A stretch of DNA of 64,000 nucleotides from Neobacillus mesonae (GCF_023715155.1 NZ_JAMBNQ010000007.1:1-64000), one strand, 5' to 3'. Positions 54,447-62,895 are shown, numbered from the stretch's first letter. The notes: a model not told the origin generated them from the sequence alone. Numbers and translations are program-made.

Positions 54447-56384
54447 ATGAGTGCAATTGCTGGGATTGTTCATTTTAACAAACAGCCGGTTCTAGTAGAG
54501 CATAGTAAAAGTTTAATAAAGTCTTTGCAGGAATTTCCGGCAGATGATATTCAGGTCTGGAGTAAGGATAATGTCTTTTTGGGATGTCTTGCTCAATGGA
54601 TTACGCCGGAATCTATCGGAGAAAAATTGCCATATTATGATTATGAAACTCAGTGTACCATCACAGCAGATGCAATCATTGACAATCGTGATGAATTATT
54701 TGAAAGGCTGCAAGTAAAGCGGGAAGATAGAAAAACAATAACAGATAGCAGGCTAATATTACTTTCTTATTATAAATGGGGAGAAAAGGCACCTGAATTT
54801 TTAGTTGGCGATTTCGCCTTTATGATTTGGGATGCTAATAAGAATAGATTATTTGGAGCAAGGGATTTTTCAGGCTCTAGAACTCTTTATTATATTAGGA
54901 ATCAACAGCATGTTGCTTTTTCCACATTAATAAAACCGTTATTTACGCTTCCGTTTGTTGAAAAACAATTGAACGAAAATTGGTTGGCAGACTTTTTAGC
55001 CATTCCAGACATGATAGATTCTGCAGAACCTGCTACTACGATTTATAAAAATATTGCACAAATACCTCCATCCCATATCATTTTAATTGAGGAATCAAAT
55101 GTTACCTTAAAAAAGTTTCGGGTAATAGATTTTGAAAAAAAACTGCGATTCAAGTCAAATGGAGAGTATGAGGAAGCATTACGTGAAGTTTTGCAAATCG
55201 CAGTAAATGAAAAAATTAGAACTCATAAAAATGTAGGTGCCCAGCTTAGCGGTGGCTTAGACTCAAGCACTGTTGCTGGCTTTGCAGTAAATACTTTAAG
55301 GAAAGAAAATAAGAAATTGTATTCATTCAGTTATATTCCAACAGAAGATTTTAATGATTTCACTCCACAATATAGAATAGCAGATGAGAGGCCATACATT
55401 AATTCAATCGTAAATCATTTGGGAAATATTGATGCTAAATATTTAGACTGTGATGGAAAAAGTCCTTTAACAGAAATAGATGATTGGCTAGAAATAATGG
55501 AAATGCCATATAAGTTCTTTGAAAACTCATTTTGGTTAAGAGAAACTTATGTAAAAGCTAATGATTATGGTGTTGGTGTATTACTTAATGGGGCTGGTGG
55601 TAATTTTACAATTTCCTGGGGTCCTGCAATTGAATACTATTCTATCTTATTAAAAAAGTGCAGATGGATAAAGCTACAGCATGAAATAAAATTACATAGT
55701 AAAAATACAGGGGCAGGAAGAAAGAGAATTTTTTCTGCAATTAGAAAAAACACATTACAATCAATTTTTACTAACTTTAAATCAGGAAATTCATTTCAAT
55801 TTCCAATAATTATTAATGAGAAATTTGCAAAGGATCTCAACATAATTGAAAAACTACAACAATATAACATAGATATTACCAACTCTTCTAATATAAACGG
55901 CTATGAGGCTAGAAAAGAGTGGTTCCTAAGGGAGTATTTTAGGAATGCGTCTGGAACGGCTGCTACAAAATTATCACTTCGCTATGCATTATGGAATCGA
56001 GATCCAACTAATGATGTAAGGGTAATTCAATTTTGCTTAGCAGTACCAGAAAATCAATATGTACAAAACGGTTTTAACCGTTCATTGATAAGGAGAACAA
56101 CAAAAAATTTGTTACCTGATAAAGTTAGACTAAACCAAAGGATTCGTGGAATACAGGGGGCAGATTGGGTCCATCGTATAATGCCCTCATGGAAACCATA
56201 TATGGAAGAACTTCATCATATGGTTCAAGACCCTATTATTTCAAGCTTTCTAAATATTGAATTACTGAAGAATCTATTAGTAAAATTTGAATCAAATCCT
56301 CGTAGTGACTATGCTTTTGATCCAGAATTTAGAGTAATAATGCGAAGTTTAATTTTCTATCGTTTTATAAAAAATTTGACATGA
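54447..56384 (+). CDS. lasso peptide cyclase (asparagine synthase-like, C protein)
   Basis: Asparagine synthetase B-like lasso cyclase of 645 residues. It uses ATP to adenylate the ring Asp of the precursor and forms the isopeptide bond. The C-terminal synthetase domain has the PP-loop SGGLDSST (about residues 269-276). The N-terminal glutaminase-like domain lacks the nucleophile: the start reads MSAIAGI where active enzymes have MCGIAGI, as expected for a cyclase that needs no ammonia. It is the first gene of the cluster; the precursor gene begins 14 nt downstream. Confidence 0.9.
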   Translation: MSAIAGIVHFNKQPVLVEHSKSLIKSLQEFPADDIQVWSKDNVFLGCLAQWITPESIGEKLPYYDYETQCTITADAIIDNRDELFERLQVKREDRKTITDSRLILLSYYKWGEKAPEFLVGDFAFMIWDANKNRLFGARDFSGSRTLYYIRNQQHVAFSTLIKPLFTLPFVEKQLNENWLADFLAIPDMIDSAEPATTIYKNIAQIPPSHIILIEESNVTLKKFRVIDFEKKLRFKSNGEYEEALREVLQIAVNEKIRTHKNVGAQLSGGLDSSTVAGFAVNTLRKENKKLYSFSYIPTEDFNDFTPQYRIADERPYINSIVNHLGNIDAKYLDCDGKSPLTEIDDWLEIMEMPYKFFENSFWLRETYVKANDYGVGVLLNGAGGNFTISWGPAIEYYSILLKKCRWIKLQHEIKLHSKNTGAGRKRIFSAIRKNTLQSIFTNFKSGNSFQFPIIINEKFAKDLNIIEKLQQYNIDITNSSNINGYEARKEWFLREYFRNASGTAATKLSLRYALWNRDPTNDVRVIQFCLAVPENQYVQNGFNRSLIRRTTKNLLPDKVRLNQRIRGIQGADWVHRIMPSWKPYMEELHHMVQDPIISSFLNIELLKNLLVKFESNPRSDYAFDPEFRVIMRSLIFYRFIKNLT

Positions 56385-56398
56385 GAGGGGGTGAGAAA

Positions 56399-56533
56399 AT
56401 GAAAAAGGAATGGCAAAAACCAGAATTAGAAGTACTTAATATTAGTATGACAATGCTAGGAGCAAATAATGGAGGCGTTGATCTTACAGTAAGAGATCCA
56501 TTTGATGGTGAAGAAGCACACCTTTTTAGCTAA
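56399..56533 (+). CDS. paeninodin-like lasso peptide precursor (A protein)
   Basis: A 44-residue ORF with a strong GAGAGGGGGTGA site. The leader (residues 1-19) reads MKKEWQKPELEVLNISMTM and fits the W/YxxPxLxxL recognition motif, with the conserved Thr at -2. The core (residues 20-44) begins LGANNGGVD: cleavage after TM places Asp at core position 9, giving a Leu1-Asp9 nine-membered ring. The tail is acidic (DPFDGEEAH) and ends in Leu-Phe-Ser; the terminal Ser is the expected target of the kinase encoded next. Confidence 0.92.
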   Translation: MKKEWQKPELEVLNISMTMLGANNGGVDLTVRDPFDGEEAHLFS

Positions 56534-56553
56534 TCAAAATGTTGCGGTAATCT

Positions 56554-56588
56554 GCCCTTATACAGTCTTGGACGGTATAAGGGCTTTC
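56554..56588 (+). terminator. attenuating hairpin after the precursor gene
   Basis: GCCCTTATAC / GTATAAGGGC 10-bp stem with a short TTTCT tail. The weak T tract suggests partial termination, giving more precursor than downstream enzymes. Confidence 0.65.
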
Positions 56589-56624
56589 TAAAAACTCATT
56601 ATTGAATTACTGGGATGTGTATAA

Positions 56625-57560
56625 ATGATTAGAGTTAGCCAGAGGGTATTCTACAAAGCTTTTGGATTAAATATAGTAAGTGATATTATTTTTCCAGAAC
56701 TAGACATAGTGAAAGGGAAGCTTGATAATGTTGATGTTACTTTGCAAATAAAGGATTTATCAAAAGAATGGGACGAATTACTTTTTGATAATGAGACCTT
56801 CAGGGTTAAAGAAGATCTTGTTTTATTTAAAATTTTAGAGACTGCTATTTTTTGTATAAAGAATGGCAATGAAATTTTGGTTTCGCCTATGAATGGAGCA
56901 GATTTAGATAAGATTAGGCTCTACATTCTAGGAACTTGTATGGGAGCATTGTTAATTCAGAAAAAAATAATTCCATTACATGGAAGTGCGATAGAGATAG
57001 AGGGAAAAGCCTATGCTATTATCGGGGAATCAGGTGCAGGGAAGTCAACTCTTGCCTCTGCATTTATCAACAAAGGTTATAAATTGTTAAGTGATGATGT
57101 AATAGCTGTGACATTATCTAAGAATCATGTGCCAATAGTTACTCCTTCGTATCCTCAACAAAAGCTTTGGAAAGAAAGTTTAAATGAATTTGGGATGGAT
57201 TCTAGCCAATTTCGCCCAATTATAGAAAGAGAAACTAAATTTGCTATACCGGTTTTAGAAAACTTTAACTCAGAGCCGGTACCATTAGCAGGCATAATCG
57301 AATTAATTAAATCAGAGAATGATGAACTAAACTATCGTAGAATTAATGGGATGGAACGCCTGCAAACTTTATTTGCACATACTTATCGGAATTTTTTAAT
57401 AGAATTATTAGATTTAATGGAGTGGCACTTTACCAGTTCTGCAAAAATTATTGATCAAATTGATTTTTTTCAATTACAACGCCCAATTTCCACATTTACA
57501 GCAAACCACTTAGTTTCGTTAATTTTAGAATCTATTACCAAGGAGAATGTTGAATGTTAA
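56625..57560 (+). CDS. lasso peptide kinase (HPr kinase-like, K protein)
   Basis: HPr kinase/phosphorylase-like protein of 311 residues. It has the Walker A motif GESGAGKST (about 133-141) and LLSDDVIAV (about 154-162), with the Asp pair of HprK catalytic sites. The N-terminal part is variable. In paeninodin-type clusters this kinase phosphorylates the C-terminal Ser of the precursor. It is not the housekeeping HprK, whose HPr-binding domain is missing. Its end overlaps the next gene by 7 nt. Confidence 0.88.
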   Translation: MIRVSQRVFYKAFGLNIVSDIIFPELDIVKGKLDNVDVTLQIKDLSKEWDELLFDNETFRVKEDLVLFKILETAIFCIKNGNEILVSPMNGADLDKIRLYILGTCMGALLIQKKIIPLHGSAIEIEGKAYAIIGESGAGKSTLASAFINKGYKLLSDDVIAVTLSKNHVPIVTPSYPQQKLWKESLNEFGMDSSQFRPIIERETKFAIPVLENFNSEPVPLAGIIELIKSENDELNYRRINGMERLQTLFAHTYRNFLIELLDLMEWHFTSSAKIIDQIDFFQLQRPISTFTANHLVSLILESITKENVEC

Positions 57561-57844
57561 AGGTGCAAAATATCTCATATAATAGCATCATATCACAAAG
57601 TCAAGGAAATATTGCTGCTGATATGGATGGAGAAAAAGTGTTAATGAGTATCAAGAACAGTAAATACTATAACTTAGGAGAAATAGGAGGAGAAATCTGG
57701 AGTCTAATTAGTAAACCAAAGTCTATCAAAGAAGTGATAGATCATTTAACAAGTGAATATAATGTGGGGCATGATGACTGTGAGCAGCAGGTTATTACCT
57801 TTCTAAAGGAATTAAAAAAAGAAGGATTAGTTATTATTGAATAA
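57554..57844 (+). CDS. lasso leader-binding protein (PqqD-like, B1)
   Basis: PqqD-like RiPP recognition element of 96 residues, the B1 half of the split lasso protease. The block SIISQSQGNIAADMDGEKVLM (in two parts, about residues 10-20 and 21-31) and the YYNLGEIGGEIWSLI helix (about 37-51) are typical of this winged-helix fold. It should bind the WQKPELEVL region of the leader and present the peptide to B2. It is translationally coupled to the kinase gene (ATG overlaps its stop region). Confidence 0.88.
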   Translation: MLKVQNISYNSIISQSQGNIAADMDGEKVLMSIKNSKYYNLGEIGGEIWSLISKPKSIKEVIDHLTSEYNVGHDDCEQQVITFLKELKKEGLVIIE

Positions 57845-57893
57845 AAATTACTTTAAAAGATTAATTAAATTTTGAAAGGACTAATTGTTCTTT

Positions 57894-58364
57894 ATGAAGA
57901 AGGTAAAACTATTTATCACATTTGGATGGAAAACAAAGCTTATGCTTTTAGAGGCTTTCCTATTTCTTGGGTTAGCCAATATTTTTAAAAAAATGCCATT
58001 TCATAAAATTGTACCAAAATTGGGTAGGTCAATGGATGAAACTTCTTTCTCAAGTGGAAATACTGACATAAAAATCTTAAAGAGTGTATCCCAAGCTGTT
58101 CACATAATGAGCCGTCATACATTTTGGGAAAGTAAATGTTTAGTGAAAGCAATTGCAGCGATGAAAATGCTTGAAAGAAGGAAGATTGAAAGTACTTTAT
58201 ATTTAGGAACCGGGAAAGATGATTCCGGAAAGATGACTGCCCATGCCTGGCTTCGCAGCGGACCGTATTATATAACGGGTGCAGATGGAATGGAGAAATT
58301 TACCGTGGTTGGAAAGTTTGCTAAAAGATTATCCGAGTATGAAGGAGAAAGACATGGATCATAA
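57894..58364 (+). CDS. lasso leader peptidase (transglutaminase-like, B2)
   Basis: Transglutaminase-like cysteine protease of 156 residues, the B2 half of the leader peptidase. The catalytic triad can be read: Cys in ESKCLVKAIA (about 79), His in TAHAWLRSG (about 114) and Asp in TGADGME (about 127). It cleaves after the TM of the leader. ATG 57894 is chosen; TTG 57885 is in frame and closer to GAAAGGA, so either may be used. The next gene overlaps its end by 11 nt. Confidence 0.88.
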   Translation: MKKVKLFITFGWKTKLMLLEAFLFLGLANIFKKMPFHKIVPKLGRSMDETSFSSGNTDIKILKSVSQAVHIMSRHTFWESKCLVKAIAAMKMLERRKIESTLYLGTGKDDSGKMTAHAWLRSGPYYITGADGMEKFTVVGKFAKRLSEYEGERHGS

Positions 58365-59541
58365 TTTCTCTTTAGACCTTAAAACAGTGCCTAATGAATT
58401 AAAATTTTTGTTAGAAATATTAAGAAATAAAAATCGAGAGGTTATAGAAACTTTACTTCTTGGGGAATATCAAAAAATTAATTGGGATTTATTTTTAAAA
58501 TTAGCGGTTCATCATAGAATTTATCCAATTATTTATTCAAGATTAAAACAGTTTAATTGTGAATTAATACCTTCTTATATTATTCAATCACTTTTCCAAT
58601 TATATAAAAAAAACACATTTCAAATGTTATTTTTATGTTCAGAAATGGAACAGATAAACAATATGTGCTCAGAAAATCAAATTCCAGTTATTTTTCTAAA
58701 GGGACCAATCCTGGCATATGAACTATATGGAGACATCTCTTTAAGGACTTCAGTAGACCTTGATATTATAATTCCAATCAAAGATTTGAAAAAAATGGAG
58801 GATTTATTAATCAACTATGGATTTGAAAAAGATGACTATATTGAAACAGTGTTAAATGACTGGAAATGGAGGCATCATCATATTACCTTTTATCACCCGA
58901 AGAAAGGTATAAAAATGGAGGTGCATTGGCGATTAAATCCGGGTCCCGGAAGTGAGCCATCTTTTAATAAGCTGTGGGAAAGAAGGAAACGAAGCACAAT
59001 TACTACCAATCCTATCTTCTTTTTGGGAGTTGAGGATTTATTCTTATTTCTAGTAACTCATGGCAGTCGTCACGGCTGGTCACGCCTTCGTTGGTTAGTT
59101 GACATAGATAGAATTGTAAAATCTAAACCTGATTGGAATAAAGCCTATATACATTTAAAACATTATCATTATCAACATATTGGCGGGCAATCATTATTAC
59201 TAGCGGCAGCATTACTAAAAACACCACTTAATAAAAATGTAATCCCCTTTATAAGAGGGAATAAACCAGGACGCTTAGCTCAAGAGGCAGTCTTTTATTT
59301 TAGGAAAATGGTTAATTTACATACAAATCCGGTTCCATTGGATGTATCCAATTACCATAAACATCACCTATTTTCGTTAATGTCAATTCAACAAAGAACT
59401 TTCTTTATTCTTAGTTTTCTTTATCCATATCCAGATGACGCAAAAACTTTGCCATTGCCTAAATTACTGCACTTTTTATATTTTCCCTTGCGCCCCTTAT
59501 TATGGGTATGGAGGAAATCCAAAAGCCATGCATTTCAATAG
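58354..59541 (+). CDS. nucleotidyltransferase-family protein in the lasso cluster
   Basis: Protein of 395 residues of the nucleotidyltransferase type found in Firmicutes lasso clusters (NTP_transf_5-like). The core motif FLKGPILAYELYGDISLRTSVDLDIII is seen near residues 113-139 in two halves: G-P-I-L-A-Y-E-L-Y-G-D, then R-T-S-V-D-L-D. It holds the paired Asp residues expected to bind metal. ATG 58354 follows GAAGGAG. Its reaction is unknown; further modification of the phospho-Ser tail is one idea. It precedes the exporter by 12 nt. Confidence 0.75.
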   Translation: MDHNFSLDLKTVPNELKFLLEILRNKNREVIETLLLGEYQKINWDLFLKLAVHHRIYPIIYSRLKQFNCELIPSYIIQSLFQLYKKNTFQMLFLCSEMEQINNMCSENQIPVIFLKGPILAYELYGDISLRTSVDLDIIIPIKDLKKMEDLLINYGFEKDDYIETVLNDWKWRHHHITFYHPKKGIKMEVHWRLNPGPGSEPSFNKLWERRKRSTITTNPIFFLGVEDLFLFLVTHGSRHGWSRLRWLVDIDRIVKSKPDWNKAYIHLKHYHYQHIGGQSLLLAAALLKTPLNKNVIPFIRGNKPGRLAQEAVFYFRKMVNLHTNPVPLDVSNYHKHHLFSLMSIQQRTFFILSFLYPYPDDAKTLPLPKLLHFLYFPLRPLLWVWRKSKSHAFQ

Positions 59542-59553
59542 GAGGCTAATATA

Positions 59554-61353
59554 ATGAAATATGTCCTTTATTTTACAAAGCAAATTCATTCTTTTTCCGG
59601 GAAGATCCTCTATGTAAATCTTATTGGCATGGTTTTAATCGGTTTATTTGAAAGCGTTGGTATATTTTTACTAATTCCTCTAATTAGTCACACAAATATT
59701 ATAAACCTTAGTTCAAATGATTCATCAGTAATCTCATGGATAATAGGTATATTTAAAGATTTACCTGAAACAATAAGCCTGGTGGTTATATTAGGAGTAT
59801 ATGTTTTATTAATGATTGTTCAAAGTTTTTTTCAACAGCAACAATTGATATTAAATGCAAAAATTCAGCACGGATTTTTAAGGTATCTTAGGGAACAAAC
59901 ATACAAAAACCTTTTACAAGCAAATTGGAGTTTTTTTCTATCAAAAAGGAAATCGGATATTATCAATTTAATGTCGACTGAAATTGCCCGAGTGGGTAGT
60001 GGAATTCAATTATTTTTACAATTCATTGCTTCTGTAATATTCTCAATAATCCAAATTGGGGTATCTATTTGGCTCTCGGCCAAAATTACTATTTTTGTTT
60101 TAATTTTTGGAATCGCACTCATTTATTCTTCAAGAAGATTTATTAAGAAGTCTAATACAATCGGGAACCATACACTGAAGTTATCACAGGCTTATTTAGC
60201 AGTCATAACTGACCATTTTAATGGTATAAAAGATATTAAGGGTAACACGCTCGAGGAAATACATTTATCCTGGTTTTTGAAATTAAGCAGGAAAATAGAA
60301 AACAATATTATTGACTTTGTGAGATTAAGAACCTATTCACAACTTATTTATAAAGTGGTTTCTTTTATATTAATTGCAATATTCGTATTTTTATCTGTAA
60401 AAATGCTCCAAGCCCAGCCAGCACAATTAATGCTGATAATTGTTATATTTTCAAGATTGTGGCCAAGATTTTCAGGGATTCAAGGAAATTTAGAACAATT
60501 GAGCTCAATTATACCATCTTTTAAAGCTTTAGTTGATTTGCAGAATCAATGTATTGCAGCCAAGGAATTAAACGTGGAAGACTTGCAAAAAATTAAAGCT
60601 ATTAAATTTGAAAAAGCAATTGAGTTCAAAAACATATCTTTTCAATACAACGAAAAGCTACCCAAGTATGCATTGAAAAATATTAATTTACAAATACCAG
60701 TGAATCAAATGACGGCCATTGCCGGTCCATCTGGTGCAGGAAAAAGCACTTTGATTGATATATTAATGGGTCTGAATAAGCCTGAAAGCGGCGAAATAAT
60801 AATGGATGGTACATCCTTAAATAAGGAAAATTTATTATTATTAAGACGATTAGTAAGCTATGTCCCACAAGATCCATTTTTATTTAATACTACAATACGC
60901 GAGAATTTATTAATTATTAACAAAGACGCTAGTGAGGGGCAAATATGGGAATCACTAGAATTTGCCGCAGCTTCTGAATTCGTAAGGAAATTACCAAATG
61001 GTTTAGATACACTAATTGGAGACAGAGGGATAAAATTATCGGGTGGGGAAAGGCAAAGGTTGGTACTTGCAAGAGCTATTTTAGGTAGACCTTCTATTCT
61101 TGTTTTGGATGAGGCTACTAGTGCCTTAGATACCGAAAATGAGTTTAAGATTCAGGAAGCACTTGAGAGGCTTAAGGGAAAAATGACCATTATTGTTATT
61201 GCCCATCGCTTATCAACTATAAAAAATGCAGATCAAGTGGTGGTTTTAGACCAAGGAAAAATTGTTCAACAGGGACAGTTTAGTCAGCTTGCAGGTGAAA
61301 AAAGAGGTTTGTTTAGTCGTTTACTTCAAAAGCAATTAGAAGTAAGTGTATAA
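59554..61353 (+). CDS. lasso peptide ABC exporter (D protein)
   Basis: Half-size ABC exporter of 599 residues with N-terminal membrane domain (six helices, about 15-305) and C-terminal ATPase. ATPase motifs in order: Walker A GPSGAGKST (about 391-399), signature LSGGERQR (about 494-501), Walker B LVLDEATSALD (about 513-523) and H-loop AHRLST (about 549-554). It exports the mature lasso peptide and commonly gives self-immunity. It is the last gene of the cluster. Confidence 0.9.
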   Translation: MKYVLYFTKQIHSFSGKILYVNLIGMVLIGLFESVGIFLLIPLISHTNIINLSSNDSSVISWIIGIFKDLPETISLVVILGVYVLLMIVQSFFQQQQLILNAKIQHGFLRYLREQTYKNLLQANWSFFLSKRKSDIINLMSTEIARVGSGIQLFLQFIASVIFSIIQIGVSIWLSAKITIFVLIFGIALIYSSRRFIKKSNTIGNHTLKLSQAYLAVITDHFNGIKDIKGNTLEEIHLSWFLKLSRKIENNIIDFVRLRTYSQLIYKVVSFILIAIFVFLSVKMLQAQPAQLMLIIVIFSRLWPRFSGIQGNLEQLSSIIPSFKALVDLQNQCIAAKELNVEDLQKIKAIKFEKAIEFKNISFQYNEKLPKYALKNINLQIPVNQMTAIAGPSGAGKSTLIDILMGLNKPESGEIIMDGTSLNKENLLLLRRLVSYVPQDPFLFNTTIRENLLIINKDASEGQIWESLEFAAASEFVRKLPNGLDTLIGDRGIKLSGGERQRLVLARAILGRPSILVLDEATSALDTENEFKIQEALERLKGKMTIIVIAHRLSTIKNADQVVVLDQGKIVQQGQFSQLAGEKRGLFSRLLQKQLEVSV

Positions 61354-61378
61354 ATGGGACTTTTTTCATGAAAAACAG

Positions 61379-61407
61379 TTGACTTGTTCGTTATAATGAA
61401 CTAAAAT
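61379..61407 (+). promoter_or_regulatory. eps operon promoter with palindromic operator in the spacer
   Basis: TTGACT (61379-61384), 17 nt, TAAAAT (61402-61407). The spacer is occupied exactly by GTTCGTTATAATGAAC (61386-61401), a variant of the GTTCT-N6-AGAAC palindrome. A second copy, GTTCTTTATTTAGAAT, lies at 61466-61481 in the leader. Confidence 0.7.
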
Positions 61408-61417
61408 ATAAGAGTAA

Positions 61418-61481
61418 AAAGAACGATCTAAAGGTTTATTAAACCTCTATTTTTTAGCCTTGCACGTTCTTTATTTAGAAT
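61418..61481 (+). promoter_or_regulatory. eps leader: terminator-like hairpin inside a GAACG/CGTTC stem
   Basis: AGGTTT-att-AAACCT followed by ctaTTTTTT (61432-61455) looks like a weak intrinsic terminator. It is enclosed by AAAGAACG (61418-61425) and CGTTCTTT (61465-61472), which can pair. The second box overlaps the operator copy at 61466. Confidence 0.5.
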
Positions 61482-61517
61482 AAAATTATCAAAAAATTCT
61501 TAAATAAAGGTGGTTTA

Positions 61518-62255
61518 ATGAGTAATTTACAAAGGATGGGAAGTGCAGATCAAAGGAGAGCCAAGGACATAAATTTAAAAGAATTGTTTCTTATAATCAA
61601 AAGGCGGTTTTTGGTTATTGTAATAACGATTTTTATCGCTAGTTTTGTTGGTTACATTTTAGATCAAGCAACAGTAGTACCATTGTATAATTCTTCAACC
61701 AGAATCATTATTGGAGCGGATGGCGAATCAAGAAAGACCCTTCAGGTCATAATTAGAGATTCCTCTATTTTAGACATTGTCATTAAGAAATTAGGATTAA
61801 AAGAAACGTCTGATCAACTGGCAGATAAAATTTCAGTAGCCAGCCTAGAAAATTCCCAGGTAGTTAGCATAACCGTTGTTGACACAGATCCCGTAATGGC
61901 AGCAAAAATTGCTGATACAACTGCGGAGACTTTTAGACAAGAAGTTCCCAAAATTGTTGGTGAGGATTATATACAAATTTTATCTAAGGCAAAGGTGAAT
62001 TCAGTTTCAATTAACCCAGAAAACAAAAACAAGGTGTTTTATGGGATAATTGGTGGTCTAGTTATTGGGATAGGGCTAGCCTTCTTTTTAGAGACATTAG
62101 ACGACAGAATTCGTTCAAAAAAAGAGATTGAAGAATTATTAGGTATACCAGTCTTGGGAAGAGTACCGAAAATTAATAATAGAAATGTAAAAAAGGCAGC
62201 CAAAACAAGTAAATTAGAAGTAAAAATGAGGGGGGAAACAGTTGATTACAAATAA
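61518..62255 (+). CDS. epsA: EpsA/CapA, Wzz-type chain-length protein and kinase activator
   Basis: Polysaccharide co-polymerase of 245 residues, Wzz/YveK family, with two membrane helices (about 29-48 and 173-193) flanking an extracellular domain. The intracellular tail EELLGIPVLGRVPK (about 209-222) is the segment that activates the partner tyrosine kinase. AATAAAGGTGG precedes the ATG. It is the first gene of an eps-type operon and overlaps the kinase gene by 14 nt. Confidence 0.85.
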   Translation: MSNLQRMGSADQRRAKDINLKELFLIIKRRFLVIVITIFIASFVGYILDQATVVPLYNSSTRIIIGADGESRKTLQVIIRDSSILDIVIKKLGLKETSDQLADKISVASLENSQVVSITVVDTDPVMAAKIADTTAETFRQEVPKIVGEDYIQILSKAKVNSVSINPENKNKVFYGIIGGLVIGIGLAFFLETLDDRIRSKKEIEELLGIPVLGRVPKINNRNVKKAAKTSKLEVKMRGETVDYK

Positions 62256-62895
62256 AAAAATATTAAAGCTTGGGAAAAAAAACCCCCCCTTTGTAACTTA
62301 TCATTACCCTGAATCTGCATTAGCCGATCAATTTCAAATGATTCATACAAATATAAACTTCCTAGTATCTAAAAAAACACAGACATTTTTAGTTACATCA
62401 CCTGAAGAAAGGGATGGGAAGTCAACTATATTAGCAAATATTGCTGTTTCGATGACTCAGCAGAAAAAAAAGGTACTTCTAATTGACGCTAATTTAAGAA
62501 ACCCTTCCTTACACAAATTCTTTTATACGTCTAATTCTACAGGGTTGACGGATGTTTTGACAGGGAGAATGAGTTTTAGAGAGGTTGTCTATCATACGAA
62601 AATATGGAGGTTAGATCTTCTTCCCAGTGGTGCTGTTCCGAAAAATCCTGTTGAGCTACTAGGCTCAAAGATGATGAAGGAATTGATGGAAACATTAAAA
62701 GAAACTTATGATGTTATTTTATTTGATTCTAATTCCCTTCTAAAGCTACCTGATACAAAGCTGTTATCAAGCATCAGTGATGGTGTCATATTGGTAGTTA
62801 GAAATGGTAAAACGAAATTACAAAAAGCGGCTGAAGCGAAAGAAATGATTGAATTCACCAAATCAAGATTAATAGGTGTTATTTTAAATCAATAG
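62242..62895 (+). CDS. epsB: EpsB/CapB, BY-kinase family ATPase
   Basis: Bacterial tyrosine kinase domain of 217 residues, CpsD/YveL type. Walker A lies in TSPEERDGKSTILANIAVS (about 53-71; the first Gly of the usual motif is replaced), Walker A' in LLIDANLRNP (about 82-91) and Walker B-like in DVILFDSN (about 159-166). It ends at IGVILNQ with no Tyr-rich tail, the usual autophosphorylation site. It starts at TTG 62242 behind GAGGGGGGAA. It should regulate chain export with EpsA. Confidence 0.85.
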   Translation: MITNKKILKLGKKNPPFVTYHYPESALADQFQMIHTNINFLVSKKTQTFLVTSPEERDGKSTILANIAVSMTQQKKKVLLIDANLRNPSLHKFFYTSNSTGLTDVLTGRMSFREVVYHTKIWRLDLLPSGAVPKNPVELLGSKMMKELMETLKETYDVILFDSNSLLKLPDTKLLSSISDGVILVVRNGKTKLQKAAEAKEMIEFTKSRLIGVILNQ

